Assembly: GCA_964458645.1 (NCBI GenBank)
Contig: CAYWJU010000002.1
Span: 62,001-126,000, forward strand
Length of the DNA stretch: 64,000 bases
Reading direction: 5' to 3'
Source: DAORHV01 sp964458645
GTDB lineage: Bacteria > Patescibacteriota > Gracilibacteria > Peribacterales > Peribacteraceae
The translations under genes were made by a program, and so were the position numbers. Shown here in pieces: positions 25,682 to 33,661 of this stretch. The first letter of the stretch is position 1; every line of letters begins with the position of its first letter. A model generated the notes under the pieces. It searched no databases. It was given only the letters and a program-made list of their open reading frames with translations, and was not told where the DNA came from.

Positions 25682-25903
25682 TTAGACTTCGTGTGCCATC
25701 AGCACACGCACTCCGGCTAGCATTTCTGTGCGGATATGCGTTGCCAATTCCTTACCGCGCAGACCGCTGTCGCGGCCGGACACCAGTGCCTCTTCGCCTG
25801 TGGCGATCACTTCGTCCACTGCGTCACCCGTACGACTTCATCCGTCAGTGTGCTCGATGACGAGGCGTTCGGCATAGCGTGAGATGAATTCTGCTGCCTT
25901 CAT
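25682..25903 (-). pseudogene. Small ORF interrupted by in-frame TGA
   Basis: Starting at ATG 25903 the frame reads MKAAEFISRYAERLVIEHTDG, then TGA (25840-25838), then stays open for 51 more codons (GDAVDEVIATGEEALVSG... ending VLMAHEV) to TAA 25684-25682. TAGAGT at 25915-25910 predicts transcription starting exactly on the ATG, the same layout as intact genes, so it was probably a real gene of about 73 codons. The window uses TGA as stop elsewhere. Two small compensating frameshifts near 25840 would also restore a plausible sequence, so a sequencing error is possible. The family is not recognised. Confidence 0.45.
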
Positions 25904-25909
25904 ACCCGC

Positions 25910-25915
25910 ACTCTA
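25910..25915 (-). promoter_or_regulatory. -10 box of broken small ORF
   Basis: TAGAGT with predicted +1 at 25903, the A of the ATG. Confidence 0.4.
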
Positions 25916-26045
25916 GGAATAGCAGCGTAACTGTCAAGAATTTGGCCATATGAGGCCAATTGATAGCATGTGTAGAGAAAATAACATTTCGTTCTTTTAA
26001 TGTTCTCAAGAAACCCTGTCAATCATCGGAATGACGCTTTTCTGC

Positions 26046-26051
26046 TACAAT
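26046..26051 (+). promoter_or_regulatory. -10 box of 26091 gene
   Basis: TGC-TACAAT; predicted +1 at 26058, leader 33 nt, longer than usual in this window. Confidence 0.45.
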
Positions 26052-26090
26052 AGTACGATTTCTTGAAGACCAACAACCCACACCCTTCCT

Positions 26091-27458
26091 ATGTATCTTC
26101 GACTCTCTCAGTTGCGCGTGTACCCCATGGCGATTCTGCTGACCGTGTTCATGGGAAGTTTGTTCTCGCCGGTGTACGCCAATCAGGAGCCGTATGAACA
26201 AGACTTCGTCGTCACGGCGTACTACTCGCCGCTGCCGAATCAATGTTGTTATTTCCGCGGCAGCTACGAGGAGGAAATCACGTTCAACGGTCAGGGTGTG
26301 CGAGGTGCCGACGGCACCGGAGTGTATCCCGGCATGTTGGCCGGACCGCCGAGCTATTCTTTTGGAACGGCGATCGATCTGCAGGGCATCGGCGTGGGAA
26401 CCATCCACGATCGCGGCGGCCGCATCATCGAGTGGGAGAACGATGTGCATCGTATCGATATCTGGATGGGCGAAGGTGAAGCCGGGCTTGCCCGTGCCAT
26501 GGAATGGGGAGTGCGTCGCGTGAAGGGCACGGTCTATCCGCTTGGCACGAAGGCTCCCGCCGAGTCGATTGTTTTGGAGAGCTTTCCATCCAAGACCAGT
26601 TCCATCGCAAGCTTGGCAAAGACCGATGTACTTGCGTTGCTGCCAGGCCTGAAGCTGGATGACCAGCGTTATGGCGTGCGAATCTTGCAACAGCACCTGA
26701 AGGACCTTGGGCAATTCGACCGCGAAATTACCGGTACATTCGGCACCGCGACCCGTGATGCGTTGGCCGTGTTCCAGAAGGAGAGGGGATTGAACGGCGA
26801 CGGCACCCTTGTGGATGAACGCACTGCAGCCGCACTGGTGGCATCGCTTCAAGTGCAACGTGGACGAGTGCCGGAATTGGCCGTGGGCCTTGAACCAGGT
26901 GCAGCCGGCGCTCAGGTGCGGCTTGCTCAACAGGTTCTGCGATACATCGGCGAGTACAAAGGGCGAACCGACGGCAACTACGACGACGATATGCGGGCCG
27001 CAGTCGTGCAGTTTCAGCGTGACAGTGGGTTGATTCAGGACGAGACATCCAATGGTGCAGGGCGCATTGGCCCCGTGACCCAGCGCGCGATTCTGCATGC
27101 CTGGCGTGCCAAGCAATCTCGCCTGAAGACCAATGTCGTCTTGCTCAAAATGAAAGTCGCTGCGCGCGTGAAGAACGATGTACTGCCATCCGGAACATTG
27201 GCCGAAGGTGCTCGCGGAACGGCTGTGAAACAACTCCAGCTTGCACTTGGAAGGCTTGGATTCTTCTCTGCCAAGGAAGCCAACGCCAATTTCGGAACCA
27301 AGACCAAAGCCGCGCTCGTGACCTATCAGCTCGACCGCAAGATCGTGGACTCGCAGGACGCGCACGGCGCAGGCGTATTCGGTCCGGCCACGCGCCAAGC
27401 ACTCTTGGCCGATGCTCTGGATGCTGAGTGGAGGAAGGTTCGCGGTAGTGGACTATAG
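26091..27458 (+). CDS. Exported protein with 3D-like barrel and peptidoglycan-binding repeats
   Basis: 455 aa. A signal peptide (MAILLTVFMGSLFSPVYA) is followed by a 3D/double-psi barrel-like domain (about 38-155) beginning FVVTAYYSPLPNQCCYF and containing GTIHDRGG and HRIDIWMGEGEAGLARAMEWG, as in MltA- or YabE-type 3D domains of wall-lytic enzymes. Three peptidoglycan-binding type 1 modules follow (for example YGVRILQQHLKDLG...FGTATRDALAVFQ, then near 285-335 and 370-440). It probably cleaves or remodels peptidoglycan. It is monocistronic, followed by a hairpin-rich non-coding stretch and then the RlpA-like gene. Confidence 0.82.
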   Translation: MYLRLSQLRVYPMAILLTVFMGSLFSPVYANQEPYEQDFVVTAYYSPLPNQCCYFRGSYEEEITFNGQGVRGADGTGVYPGMLAGPPSYSFGTAIDLQGIGVGTIHDRGGRIIEWENDVHRIDIWMGEGEAGLARAMEWGVRRVKGTVYPLGTKAPAESIVLESFPSKTSSIASLAKTDVLALLPGLKLDDQRYGVRILQQHLKDLGQFDREITGTFGTATRDALAVFQKERGLNGDGTLVDERTAAALVASLQVQRGRVPELAVGLEPGAAGAQVRLAQQVLRYIGEYKGRTDGNYDDDMRAAVVQFQRDSGLIQDETSNGAGRIGPVTQRAILHAWRAKQSRLKTNVVLLKMKVAARVKNDVLPSGTLAEGARGTAVKQLQLALGRLGFFSAKEANANFGTKTKAALVTYQLDRKIVDSQDAHGAGVFGPATRQALLADALDAEWRKVRGSGL

Positions 27459-27855
27459 ATAAATTTCGCACAGAGTTTCTTCCTTTCCACTTTTTTAAAA
27501 AAGTGGAGCAAAAACGTCGCGCGGCGGTCCGGCTGGCCACGCAGATCGCGATCTGTCGTGGCTGGCCTGCGCTCCACGCGCCTCACAGCCCTAAATTTCT
27601 TTGAAATTTTTCACGGTCTGTTTCGGCGGGAGCGCGACGGCACCAGCCCGATGCGCGACACTCCATCCCGTGTCCAACAAGCAGACAAGTACGAAAGGCA
27701 TGTTGCGAGTTCTCTCACTCAATCCACCAAAGGGGTGGCGTGCGCTGCGCGCGGGGGTCTGCTGGAGGGCGCTCAGCGCACACGCGCTTTTTGGTTCCTT
27801 TTTGTCGCTCGGACAAAAAGGAACAGTCAATGTAAAAAGCGTGATTTCTTCATGC
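27459..27855. other. Non-coding hairpin-rich interval
   Basis: About 400 bp without a credible gene. It holds a perfect 22-bp A/T-centred palindrome with TCCAC/GTGGA ends (27486-27507), a 14-bp palindrome CAGATCGCGATCTG (27542-27555), an AAATTTC/GAAATTT hairpin followed by T (27593-27611), and the triple-hairpin repeat at 27724-27825. Open frames through it only reflect its G+C content. Confidence 0.7.
27724..27825 (+). repeat. Triple-hairpin intergenic repeat, copy A
   Basis: It starts with CCACCAAAGGGGTGG, continues through GTGCGCTGCGCGC and GCGCTCAGCGCAC arms, and ends in the perfect stem CCTTTTTGTC/GACAAAAAGG (27797-27806, 27812-27821). The same order and nearly the same sequence occur on the opposite strand at 55456-55576. 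The last hairpin resembles a bidirectional terminator. Confidence 0.8.
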
Positions 27856-27861
27856 TATACT
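27856..27861 (+). promoter_or_regulatory. -10 box of RlpA-like gene
   Basis: TGC-TATACT; predicted +1 at 27868, 8 nt before ATG 27876. Confidence 0.5.
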
Positions 27862-27875
27862 TCGCGTCCAACGCT

Positions 27876-28946
27876 ATGCATCGCCTTCGAATCGCCGTAG
27901 TCATTGGCTGTGTCCTTAGTTCTTTTGCCGTGGCAGCAGCCGCGCCTGCAGCCATAACGCGTCGCGATGGTTTTCTGCTGGTATGGTCCAGTATTTTGCG
28001 TCCTGTGGATGCTGTGCGCGAGACGCCCTATCTGGATGTCCCCAAAGGTTCGGTCGGATTCGACGTCATCACCTATGCCAAGGCACGTGGGCTGACCATC
28101 GACGGCGAACACTTCTCGCCCGATGATCCACTGGTCGCACGCGACGCGGTGATTTGGCTGCTTCGCACGCGCAATCTGGAGCCTATCGACGCCGAGGGAA
28201 AGAAGGAGTTCCTGAAAGTCGTCGAGCCGGAAGATGCCGGTCTGCTGGCCGACAAGTACGGAATCAACACCTACGAGCCCGACCACATGCTCACGCAGGA
28301 AGAGCTACTTGGATTGATGAGAAAACTTGATGGCGCGCTGAATGCCGAGGTGCACGAGGCCAGCCTGTATTCAGAAAAATTCCATGGCAAAGGGACTGCG
28401 TTCGGCGAGACGTTTGATATGCATGCACTCACTGCAGCACATCGCTCATTCCCGGCAAATACGCTGGTGAAGGTGACGAATGTCGAAAACAAGAAGAGCG
28501 TCGTCGTTCGTATCAATGATCGCGGACCGTTCGTACAGGGCCGAGATATGGACTTGAGTTTAGGTGCCTTCTTGCAGATTGCGGAGCGATCGAAGGGACG
28601 CATCGATACCACATTTGAGCGACTCGGCGATTCCACCATGGTGAACCGATGCGGCGATTCTTCTATGCAGAGACGGATCAGTCGTGATGTCATTTTGGCT
28701 CCCGGCATCCCGCATCGTTTTGCATTGGGCGAGGAATTGGCGTTATCGGCCAACAAGTTCTTCGTGGTGCGCGGCATTCGCTACCCCGACGGTACGCTAC
28801 AGGATATGCAAGATTGGGTGAGTCCCGACGAGCATTTTTCCTTTTCCCCAAGCGCCGTAGGAGGCTATCAGTTCATCCTAGGAACCACTGCAGGGCGGCT
28901 TCGGACGTTGACCATGGAAGTTGCCGATTGCACCACCGGAAGCTGA
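27876..28946 (+). CDS. RlpA-like double-psi barrel exported protein with SLH-like module
   Basis: 356 aa from ATG 27876; an earlier in-frame ATG at 27852 lies upstream of the promoter start. A signal peptide (RIAVVIGCVLSSFAVAAAA) precedes an SLH-like segment (YLDVPKG, FDVITYAKARGL, DDPLVARDAVIWLL; about 50-105) and then an RlpA-like domain (about 165-255) with YSEKFHGKGTAFGE, AAHRSFPANTLVKVTN and VVRINDRGPF containing the catalytic-type Asp. RlpA proteins are septal lytic transglycosylases that act on naked glycans; activity here is inferred. The C-terminal 100 residues are not recognised. Confidence 0.86.
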   Translation: MHRLRIAVVIGCVLSSFAVAAAAPAAITRRDGFLLVWSSILRPVDAVRETPYLDVPKGSVGFDVITYAKARGLTIDGEHFSPDDPLVARDAVIWLLRTRNLEPIDAEGKKEFLKVVEPEDAGLLADKYGINTYEPDHMLTQEELLGLMRKLDGALNAEVHEASLYSEKFHGKGTAFGETFDMHALTAAHRSFPANTLVKVTNVENKKSVVVRINDRGPFVQGRDMDLSLGAFLQIAERSKGRIDTTFERLGDSTMVNRCGDSSMQRRISRDVILAPGIPHRFALGEELALSANKFFVVRGIRYPDGTLQDMQDWVSPDEHFSFSPSAVGGYQFILGTTAGRLRTLTMEVADCTTGS

Positions 28947-29059
28947 TCTCGTCATCCTTGACTTTCATGAGTTCTCTGAACTCCTTGGTATGGCTTTCTT
29001 GTGCCAAAAACGCTGTATTTGTTCGGGTTTTTATGATAGAATACTAGGATTTATGTCTA

Positions 29060-29065
29060 TAAGAT
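29060..29065 (+). promoter_or_regulatory. Candidate -10 box of TraC-like ATPase 2
   Basis: TAAGAT with predicted +1 near 29072, leader 6 nt. TAGAAT about 25 bp upstream is an alternative. Confidence 0.3.
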
Positions 29066-29077
29066 AAATCACACAGA

Positions 29078-31702
29078 ATGGTCTTCATCCTTCGATTGCT
29101 CTTCTGGCCCATCTTGCTCCTCGTCGTAGAGGTCTTCTCGTTTGTGTTTAATTTGGGCATTTGGTCGAGCTTTTGGAATTGGCTCGTAGAAGATATCGGC
29201 TGGATGACGACAGGAGGAAAAATTCTGTTGCTGGTCACCGCGTATTACCTCATCCGGTATTTCATTTTCTGGCTGCGGTTTACGTACGCTTGGCACGCGT
29301 CCAAGAAGCTTGTGTGCGTGAAGGTCATTCTTCCCCGCAGCGACAGTAAAATCGACCAAGAGAAGCGCACCGAAAAGGATTTCAAAGAAAAAATCGCCAT
29401 CATGGAACAGTTGTTCCGTGCGCTGTATGAAGTGAAGGATCTTACGGTGTGGAACGTGATTGAATTTTGGATTACGCGTTTCATTACCATCAGCTTCGAG
29501 CTTGTGGTGGAAGAGGGTCTGATTTCATTCTACGTGCTGTGCCCAAAGCGCTTGGAGTCCATTGTGGAAAAGCAAATCACATCGTTCTATCCGAATGCAG
29601 AAGTCATTCCAAAAAAGACGCCCGACATTTGGCCCAAAGGATACAAGCTGGTCGGGTACAACTTGCTCTGCCGCAAGTCGTACGAATACCCGTTGCGCTT
29701 TTACGACCACATGCAGGATGACCCGCTCAACGACATTATCAACGTGCTTTCCAAGCTGAATCCCGATGAAACAGCCACCGTCCAGCTGATCATCACCCCC
29801 ACGTTCACTGAGCATTGGTCCAAGCGTATTAAGGGCATTGCCAGCGAAAGCTTCAAGGGCCACAAGAAGAGCTTTATCCAGAAAATCCCGGGTCTTGGCT
29901 TCATCGGTACGGCCATCAACATGATCACCAGCGACGATGCCGCCAAGAACTTCGCCCCCGGCTCCAAGGGCGGCGATGCGTTCGTGCGCATGCTCCAGCC
30001 CGAGGAAGAATTGTTCAAGCGCATGGGCGAGAAGGCCGGAATGTCGGGCTACCACACCACCGTCCGCGTGCTGGCTGCCGCCAAGACGTGGGAGCGCGCG
30101 CTCGACATTACCAACAACTTGCAAGTTGCCTTCAACGTGTTCAAGGACATGTACGGCAATTACTTTAGGAACCGCCGCATGATGACGGACTTCATGCCGC
30201 TCGAAATCAATCAGAAGCTTATCTATCCGCTGTGGCTGCGCCGCATCAACGGCTATGCCCATGCCCGTAACCTGCTGACCGAAAAGGAATTGGCGTCCAT
30301 CTACCACTTCCCAGACAGCCGCTACAACACCATTCCGAACATCGACTGGGTCAAATACAAGATTCTTCCTCCTCCTCCGGTCGAATTCAAGTCGGGCGTC
30401 CAGCTCGGTATCAACCGCTTCCGCGGATTGGAAACCATGGTGCGCTTCATGGACAAAGACCGCACGCGTCACCAGTACATCATCGGTAAATCCGGTTCGG
30501 GTAAGTCTGCCTTGCTCAACTGGCAGTCGCGTCAGGACATCGCGAACGGCGCGGGTCTGTGCATCGTCGACCCGCACGGAGACCTGATCGAAGACGCTCT
30601 CGCCCACACCCCGAAGGAGCGCGCCAAGGACGTGATCGTATTTGATCCGGCCGACACCGAACGACCCATGGGCCTGAACATGCTCGAAGCCAAAACGTCG
30701 GAAGAGAAAGACCGTGCCTCGCTCGACGCGATGGAAATCTTCATCAAGATGTTCGGTAACGAAATCTTCGGACCACGTATCCAGCACTACTTCCGCAACG
30801 GTTGTCTCACGCTGATGGACGACGAAGAGGAAGGTGCCACGCTCATCGACGTGCCGCGTCTGTTCGTGGATGACGAATTCCAGCGCTACAAGGTCAGCAA
30901 GTGCAAGAACTCGGTCGTGCGCGGCTTCTGGAGCAATGAAATGGCCAAGACGGGTGCACGTGAAAAAGAAGAAATGATCCCGTACTTCTCGGCCAAGTTC
31001 GGTCCGTTCGTGACGAACGCCACTATGCGCAACATCATCGGACAACCCAAGTCGGCGTTCAACATCCGCGAAGTCATGGACACCGGCAAGGTGCTGCTGG
31101 TGAACCTGTCCAAGGGAAAAATCGGCGATACCAACGCTCAGCTGCTGGGACTCATCTTCGTGAACAAGGTGAACATGGCGGCCATGAGCCGCGCCGACAT
31201 CCCGCAGAAAGACCGCAAGCGCTTCTACCTGTACGTCGACGAGTTCCAGAACTTCATCACCGACGCATTCGCGACCATTCTCTCCGAAGCTCGTAAGTAC
31301 GAACTCGGTCTGGTGATGGCCCACCAGTATATCGGCCAGCTGGTCGGCAAGACCGAAGGCTACGGACAGGCCAGCTCCAAAATGCGCGACGCCGTGTTCG
31401 GTAACGTGGGTACCATCATGAGCTTTAAGATCGGTGCCGAAGACGCCGAGTACATGGCCAAAGAAATGGCTCCGGTCGTGTCCGAACAAGACGTCATCGG
31501 CATTCCGAACTTCAACTGCTACGTGAAGCTGAACATCAACAACACTACGTCGCGTCCGTTCTCGCTGGCGACCATTTACGACGAGTCCGATCGAAACGAG
31601 AAGCTCGGTGCGCTCATTAAGGAATACAGCCGCATGAAGTACGGCCGCAAGAAGGTGTTCGTGGACCAGGAAATCGAGGATCGCATTGGAATCGCTAAGT
31701 AG
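29078..31702 (+). CDS. VirB4/TraC-like conjugation or secretion ATPase, paralogue 2
   Basis: 874 aa. Two N-terminal membrane segments (about 3-30 and 46-70) are followed by a long cytoplasmic domain and the P-loop ATPase domain: Walker A GKSGSGKS near 470-477, VDPHGDLIED near 497-506, and Walker B FYLYVDEFQN near 716-725. The ATPase half is very similar to the protein at 4232-6712 (shared KMFG-EIFGPRIQ-YFRNGCLTLM, EMIPYF-AKFG), the N-terminal part much less so. The pair may serve one machine as distinct motors or two systems. It is a single-gene unit followed by a 9-bp-unit inverted element and mutY. Confidence 0.86.
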   Translation: MVFILRLLFWPILLLVVEVFSFVFNLGIWSSFWNWLVEDIGWMTTGGKILLLVTAYYLIRYFIFWLRFTYAWHASKKLVCVKVILPRSDSKIDQEKRTEKDFKEKIAIMEQLFRALYEVKDLTVWNVIEFWITRFITISFELVVEEGLISFYVLCPKRLESIVEKQITSFYPNAEVIPKKTPDIWPKGYKLVGYNLLCRKSYEYPLRFYDHMQDDPLNDIINVLSKLNPDETATVQLIITPTFTEHWSKRIKGIASESFKGHKKSFIQKIPGLGFIGTAINMITSDDAAKNFAPGSKGGDAFVRMLQPEEELFKRMGEKAGMSGYHTTVRVLAAAKTWERALDITNNLQVAFNVFKDMYGNYFRNRRMMTDFMPLEINQKLIYPLWLRRINGYAHARNLLTEKELASIYHFPDSRYNTIPNIDWVKYKILPPPPVEFKSGVQLGINRFRGLETMVRFMDKDRTRHQYIIGKSGSGKSALLNWQSRQDIANGAGLCIVDPHGDLIEDALAHTPKERAKDVIVFDPADTERPMGLNMLEAKTSEEKDRASLDAMEIFIKMFGNEIFGPRIQHYFRNGCLTLMDDEEEGATLIDVPRLFVDDEFQRYKVSKCKNSVVRGFWSNEMAKTGAREKEEMIPYFSAKFGPFVTNATMRNIIGQPKSAFNIREVMDTGKVLLVNLSKGKIGDTNAQLLGLIFVNKVNMAAMSRADIPQKDRKRFYLYVDEFQNFITDAFATILSEARKYELGLVMAHQYIGQLVGKTEGYGQASSKMRDAVFGNVGTIMSFKIGAEDAEYMAKEMAPVVSEQDVIGIPNFNCYVKLNINNTTSRPFSLATIYDESDRNEKLGALIKEYSRMKYGRKKVFVDQEIEDRIGIAK

Positions 31703-31703
31703 A

Positions 31704-31788
31704 GGATTCCGAGGACGCCGAAGAATCCGATGATTCCGAAGAATGTTTTCGTCGTACTCTTCGGCTTCGCCGGTTTCTTCGGACTCTT
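31704..31788. repeat. 9-bp-unit inverted element between TraC-like gene 2 and mutY
   Basis: Left units GGATTCCGA, GGACGCCGA, AGAATCCGA, TGATTCCGA (31704-31739); right units GTCGTACTC, TTCGGCTTC, GCCGGTTTC, TTCGGACTC (31751-31786). It begins 1 bp after the upstream stop and runs into the mutY -10 box. Confidence 0.8.
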
Positions 31789-31790
31789 GA

Positions 31791-31796
31791 TACACT
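31791..31796 (+). promoter_or_regulatory. -10 box of mutY
   Basis: TGA-TACACT; predicted +1 at 31803, the A of the ATG. It directly follows the 9-bp-unit element. Confidence 0.5.
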
Positions 31797-31802
31797 GTCG
31801 CC

Positions 31803-32822
31803 ATGACTCGATCAGAGCATATTCAAATCTTCGTGGAAGAAATTTGGAGTTGGTACTCCCGCCACAAACGCACGCTTCCTTGGCGCGACTTGAAGGTGAA
31901 GGACGACACGCAGCGCGCCTATGCGGTGTTAGTTTCCGAAATCATGCTGCAGCAGACCCAGGTGCCGCGGGTCATTCCAGCGTTCAGGGCTTTCCTAGAG
32001 CGGTTTCCGACACTTGGCGATCTGGCCAAAGCCGGAAACGCCGACATCATTCGGCAGTGGAAGGGGATGGGCTACAACAACCGCGCTCTTCGCTTGCGCG
32101 ATGCTGCCCGAACGATTGTGGAACAACATGGCGGAGTCTTTCCGAAGTCCATGGAAGAACTGCTGAACATCAGCGGCATCGGGCACTACACCGCGGCCGC
32201 CGTCCGCAACTTCGCATTCGGCATTCCGACTCCATGTCTGGATACGAATATCCGCCGCGTGCTGCACCGCACGTTCGTCGGCGCCGAGAATCCGGACGGT
32301 ACGTGGAAGAAAGATGATGAGTACCTGCTGAAACTTGCGGGGGAAGTCTTGGCAGTTGCGATCTCTCCCGTGAAGAAAAACAGAGGGTCCTCGGACTCCT
32401 TGGATTCTTTGGTTTCTTCGGAATCCGGTGGGCGTCACGGGCCGGCGGACTGGCACGCTGCCCTCATGGACTTCGGCTCCCTCGTCTGCACCAAACGCGC
32501 TCCAAAATGGGACATCTGTCCGTTGACAAACAGAGGCGCGATGTTGGCTGCCTATAAAGTAAAAGAAGGAACAAAAAAGTTGATCAAGAAGGAGCCTGGC
32601 CGCGAGATCGCGGGCAAGTTCGTCCCCAACCGCATCATCCGCGGACGGGTGGTGGACGCGCTGCGCGATCACCCCAAATTGTCCGCCGACCAGATCGGCA
32701 AGCGCGTGTGCGTGGACTGGACCATGGGCGATCATCGCGCGTGGCTGACCGGCATCATCGCCGGACTGAAGCGTGACGGTGTTCTTTCCGATGCCGGCAA
32801 CGGCTTCGCGCTCAAAGACTGA
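31803..32822 (+). CDS. mutY: A/G-specific adenine glycosylase with degenerate Fe-S site
   Basis: 339 aa. MutY removes adenine mispaired with 8-oxoguanine. The catalytic Glu lies in VSEIMLQQTQV, the helix-hairpin-helix in LLNISGIGHYTAAAV, and the catalytic Asp in CLDTNIRRVL. The usual four-Cys [4Fe-4S] motif reads CTKRAPKWDICPLTNRG: the first and third Cys remain, the second is Trp and the fourth Gly, so the cluster is probably lost. A Ser-rich insertion (SSDSLDSLVSSES) just before PADWHAALMDFG is encoded by four 9-bp units. The C-terminal NUDIX-like domain of E. coli MutY is absent and a short winged-helix-like tail is present instead. Confidence 0.93.
   Translation: MTRSEHIQIFVEEIWSWYSRHKRTLPWRDLKVKDDTQRAYAVLVSEIMLQQTQVPRVIPAFRAFLERFPTLGDLAKAGNADIIRQWKGMGYNNRALRLRDAARTIVEQHGGVFPKSMEELLNISGIGHYTAAAVRNFAFGIPTPCLDTNIRRVLHRTFVGAENPDGTWKKDDEYLLKLAGEVLAVAISPVKKNRGSSDSLDSLVSSESGGRHGPADWHAALMDFGSLVCTKRAPKWDICPLTNRGAMLAAYKVKEGTKKLIKKEPGREIAGKFVPNRIIRGRVVDALRDHPKLSADQIGKRVCVDWTMGDHRAWLTGIIAGLKRDGVLSDAGNGFALKD
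32391..32426 (+). repeat. Four 9-bp units inside mutY
   Basis: TCGGACTCC, TTGGATTCT, TTGGTTTCT, TCGGAATCC, in frame and encoding a three-residue periodic Ser-rich loop. They match the intergenic family unit. Confidence 0.8.
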
Positions 32823-32845
32823 TTGTCGGTTCCTGGCCGGACTGG

Positions 32846-32851
32846 TAGCAT
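32846..32851 (+). promoter_or_regulatory. -10 box of ybaB
   Basis: TGG-TAGCAT; predicted +1 at 32858, the A of the ATG. Confidence 0.45.
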
Positions 32852-32857
32852 CCGGTC

Positions 32858-33145
32858 ATGGCCTCATTCTCCGATATCCGAAATTCGTTCAAGCTCCAGC
32901 AGCAAGCCAAGAAGATCCGCAAGGAGCTCAAGAGCATCCACGTCGAAGCAGAAGCGCAAGGCGTGAAAGTCATTGTGTCCGCCGAAATGGAGGTCGTAGA
33001 GGTCATCATTGATCCGACCGTAACGCTGGATCGCGTGCCGGGCTTACTGAAAGATGCCATGAATCGTGCCATTAAGAAGGCACAGCTCATTTCGTCCGAG
33101 CGCATGCAAGGCATGATGGACCAAATGGGTATAAAGGGTGCTTAA
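32858..33145 (+). CDS. YbaB/EbfC-family nucleoid-associated protein
   Basis: 95 aa. Family members form dimers that bind DNA and are often encoded beside recR or dnaX, neither of which is seen here. The N-terminal helix is rich in Gln and Lys (LQQQAKKIRKELKSI), followed by the beta region VKVIVSAEMEVVEVIIDP and a helical C-terminus rich in Met, a pattern typical of YbaB. It starts exactly at the predicted transcription start and ends with a 4-bp tail-to-tail overlap with the next, convergent gene. Confidence 0.85.
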   Translation: MASFSDIRNSFKLQQQAKKIRKELKSIHVEAEAQGVKVIVSAEMEVVEVIIDPTVTLDRVPGLLKDAMNRAIKKAQLISSERMQGMMDQMGIKGA

Positions 33146-33612
33146 ATTGTTTTGTGTTCGCCCGGTCGTAGCAGCGCTGCTTCCACACCGTTGATGATTT
33201 GGCGACCTTCCAGCTTTCCTGCGGCAAAGATATGGCCGATGAGTTGTCCGCATTCGAGTAGATGTCGTTCGACGCCTGCGGCTGCTGTATTGTGTTGTCC
33301 GAATCTCTGTGCAATCTTCAGCGCTTCGATAAGTGTATCGCGCGCGTTCGTCTCATTGAGATCGGTGGCCTTTTCCAGTGCAACACTCACTGTTCCGGCC
33401 GCCGATTCCTGGCCGGCTGAAAACAGGAACATGCAACTGGTCCAACAGGCATCCAAGCAGGCGATCAGACGTTGGGTCTGTTGGTCCGGCGGCAGTTGTG
33501 CAGCTTCGATTCGGGCGGCGTTGATCGTCGCCTCTACGGCATGCAGCGGCGCCGACGTAAGCGATAACTTGTATGCGTCGCGGACCATCGGTGGCAATAC
33601 ACTTTTAGCCAT
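33142..33612 (-). CDS. Uncharacterised helical protein
   Basis: 156 aa, unrecognised; no signal peptide or membrane segment. It is Ala-rich and helical throughout, with three Cys (ACLDACWTSC, LLECGQ). It overlaps the 3' end of ybaB by 4 bp on the opposite strand. TATACT at 33627-33622 predicts a 3-nt leader to ATG 33612. Confidence 0.7.
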   Translation of the reverse strand: MAKSVLPPMVRDAYKLSLTSAPLHAVEATINAARIEAAQLPPDQQTQRLIACLDACWTSCMFLFSAGQESAAGTVSVALEKATDLNETNARDTLIEALKIAQRFGQHNTAAAGVERHLLECGQLIGHIFAAGKLEGRQIINGVEAALLRPGEHKTI

Positions 33613-33621
33613 GAGGCAATG

Positions 33622-33627
33622 AGTATA
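33622..33627 (-). promoter_or_regulatory. -10 box of 33612 gene
   Basis: TATACT, predicted +1 at 33615. It is divergent from the mltG promoter 40 bp away. Confidence 0.45.
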
Positions 33628-33661
33628 GAGAAAGTCAACTATCCTGCAAAGGGAGTGTCCT

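Noticed and set aside
25838..25840. UGA recoded as glycine, as in Gracilibacteria
   Set aside because: TGA is the stop codon of several intact genes here and no other in-frame TGA interrupts a conserved gene.
27486..27507. 22-bp A/T-centred palindrome as insertion-sequence end
   Set aside because: No transposase, partner repeat or target duplication is visible; a terminator-like role is simpler.
27558..27875. Extension of the RlpA-like ORF upstream through 27558
   Set aside because: It runs through hairpin repeats and would bury the signal peptide; a -10 box at 27856 precedes the accepted start.
29525..31804. 759-codon minus-strand frame opposite TraC-like gene 2
   Set aside because: The plus-strand frame encodes a complete ATPase with Walker motifs; the antisense translation is Val/His/Asp-rich without motifs.
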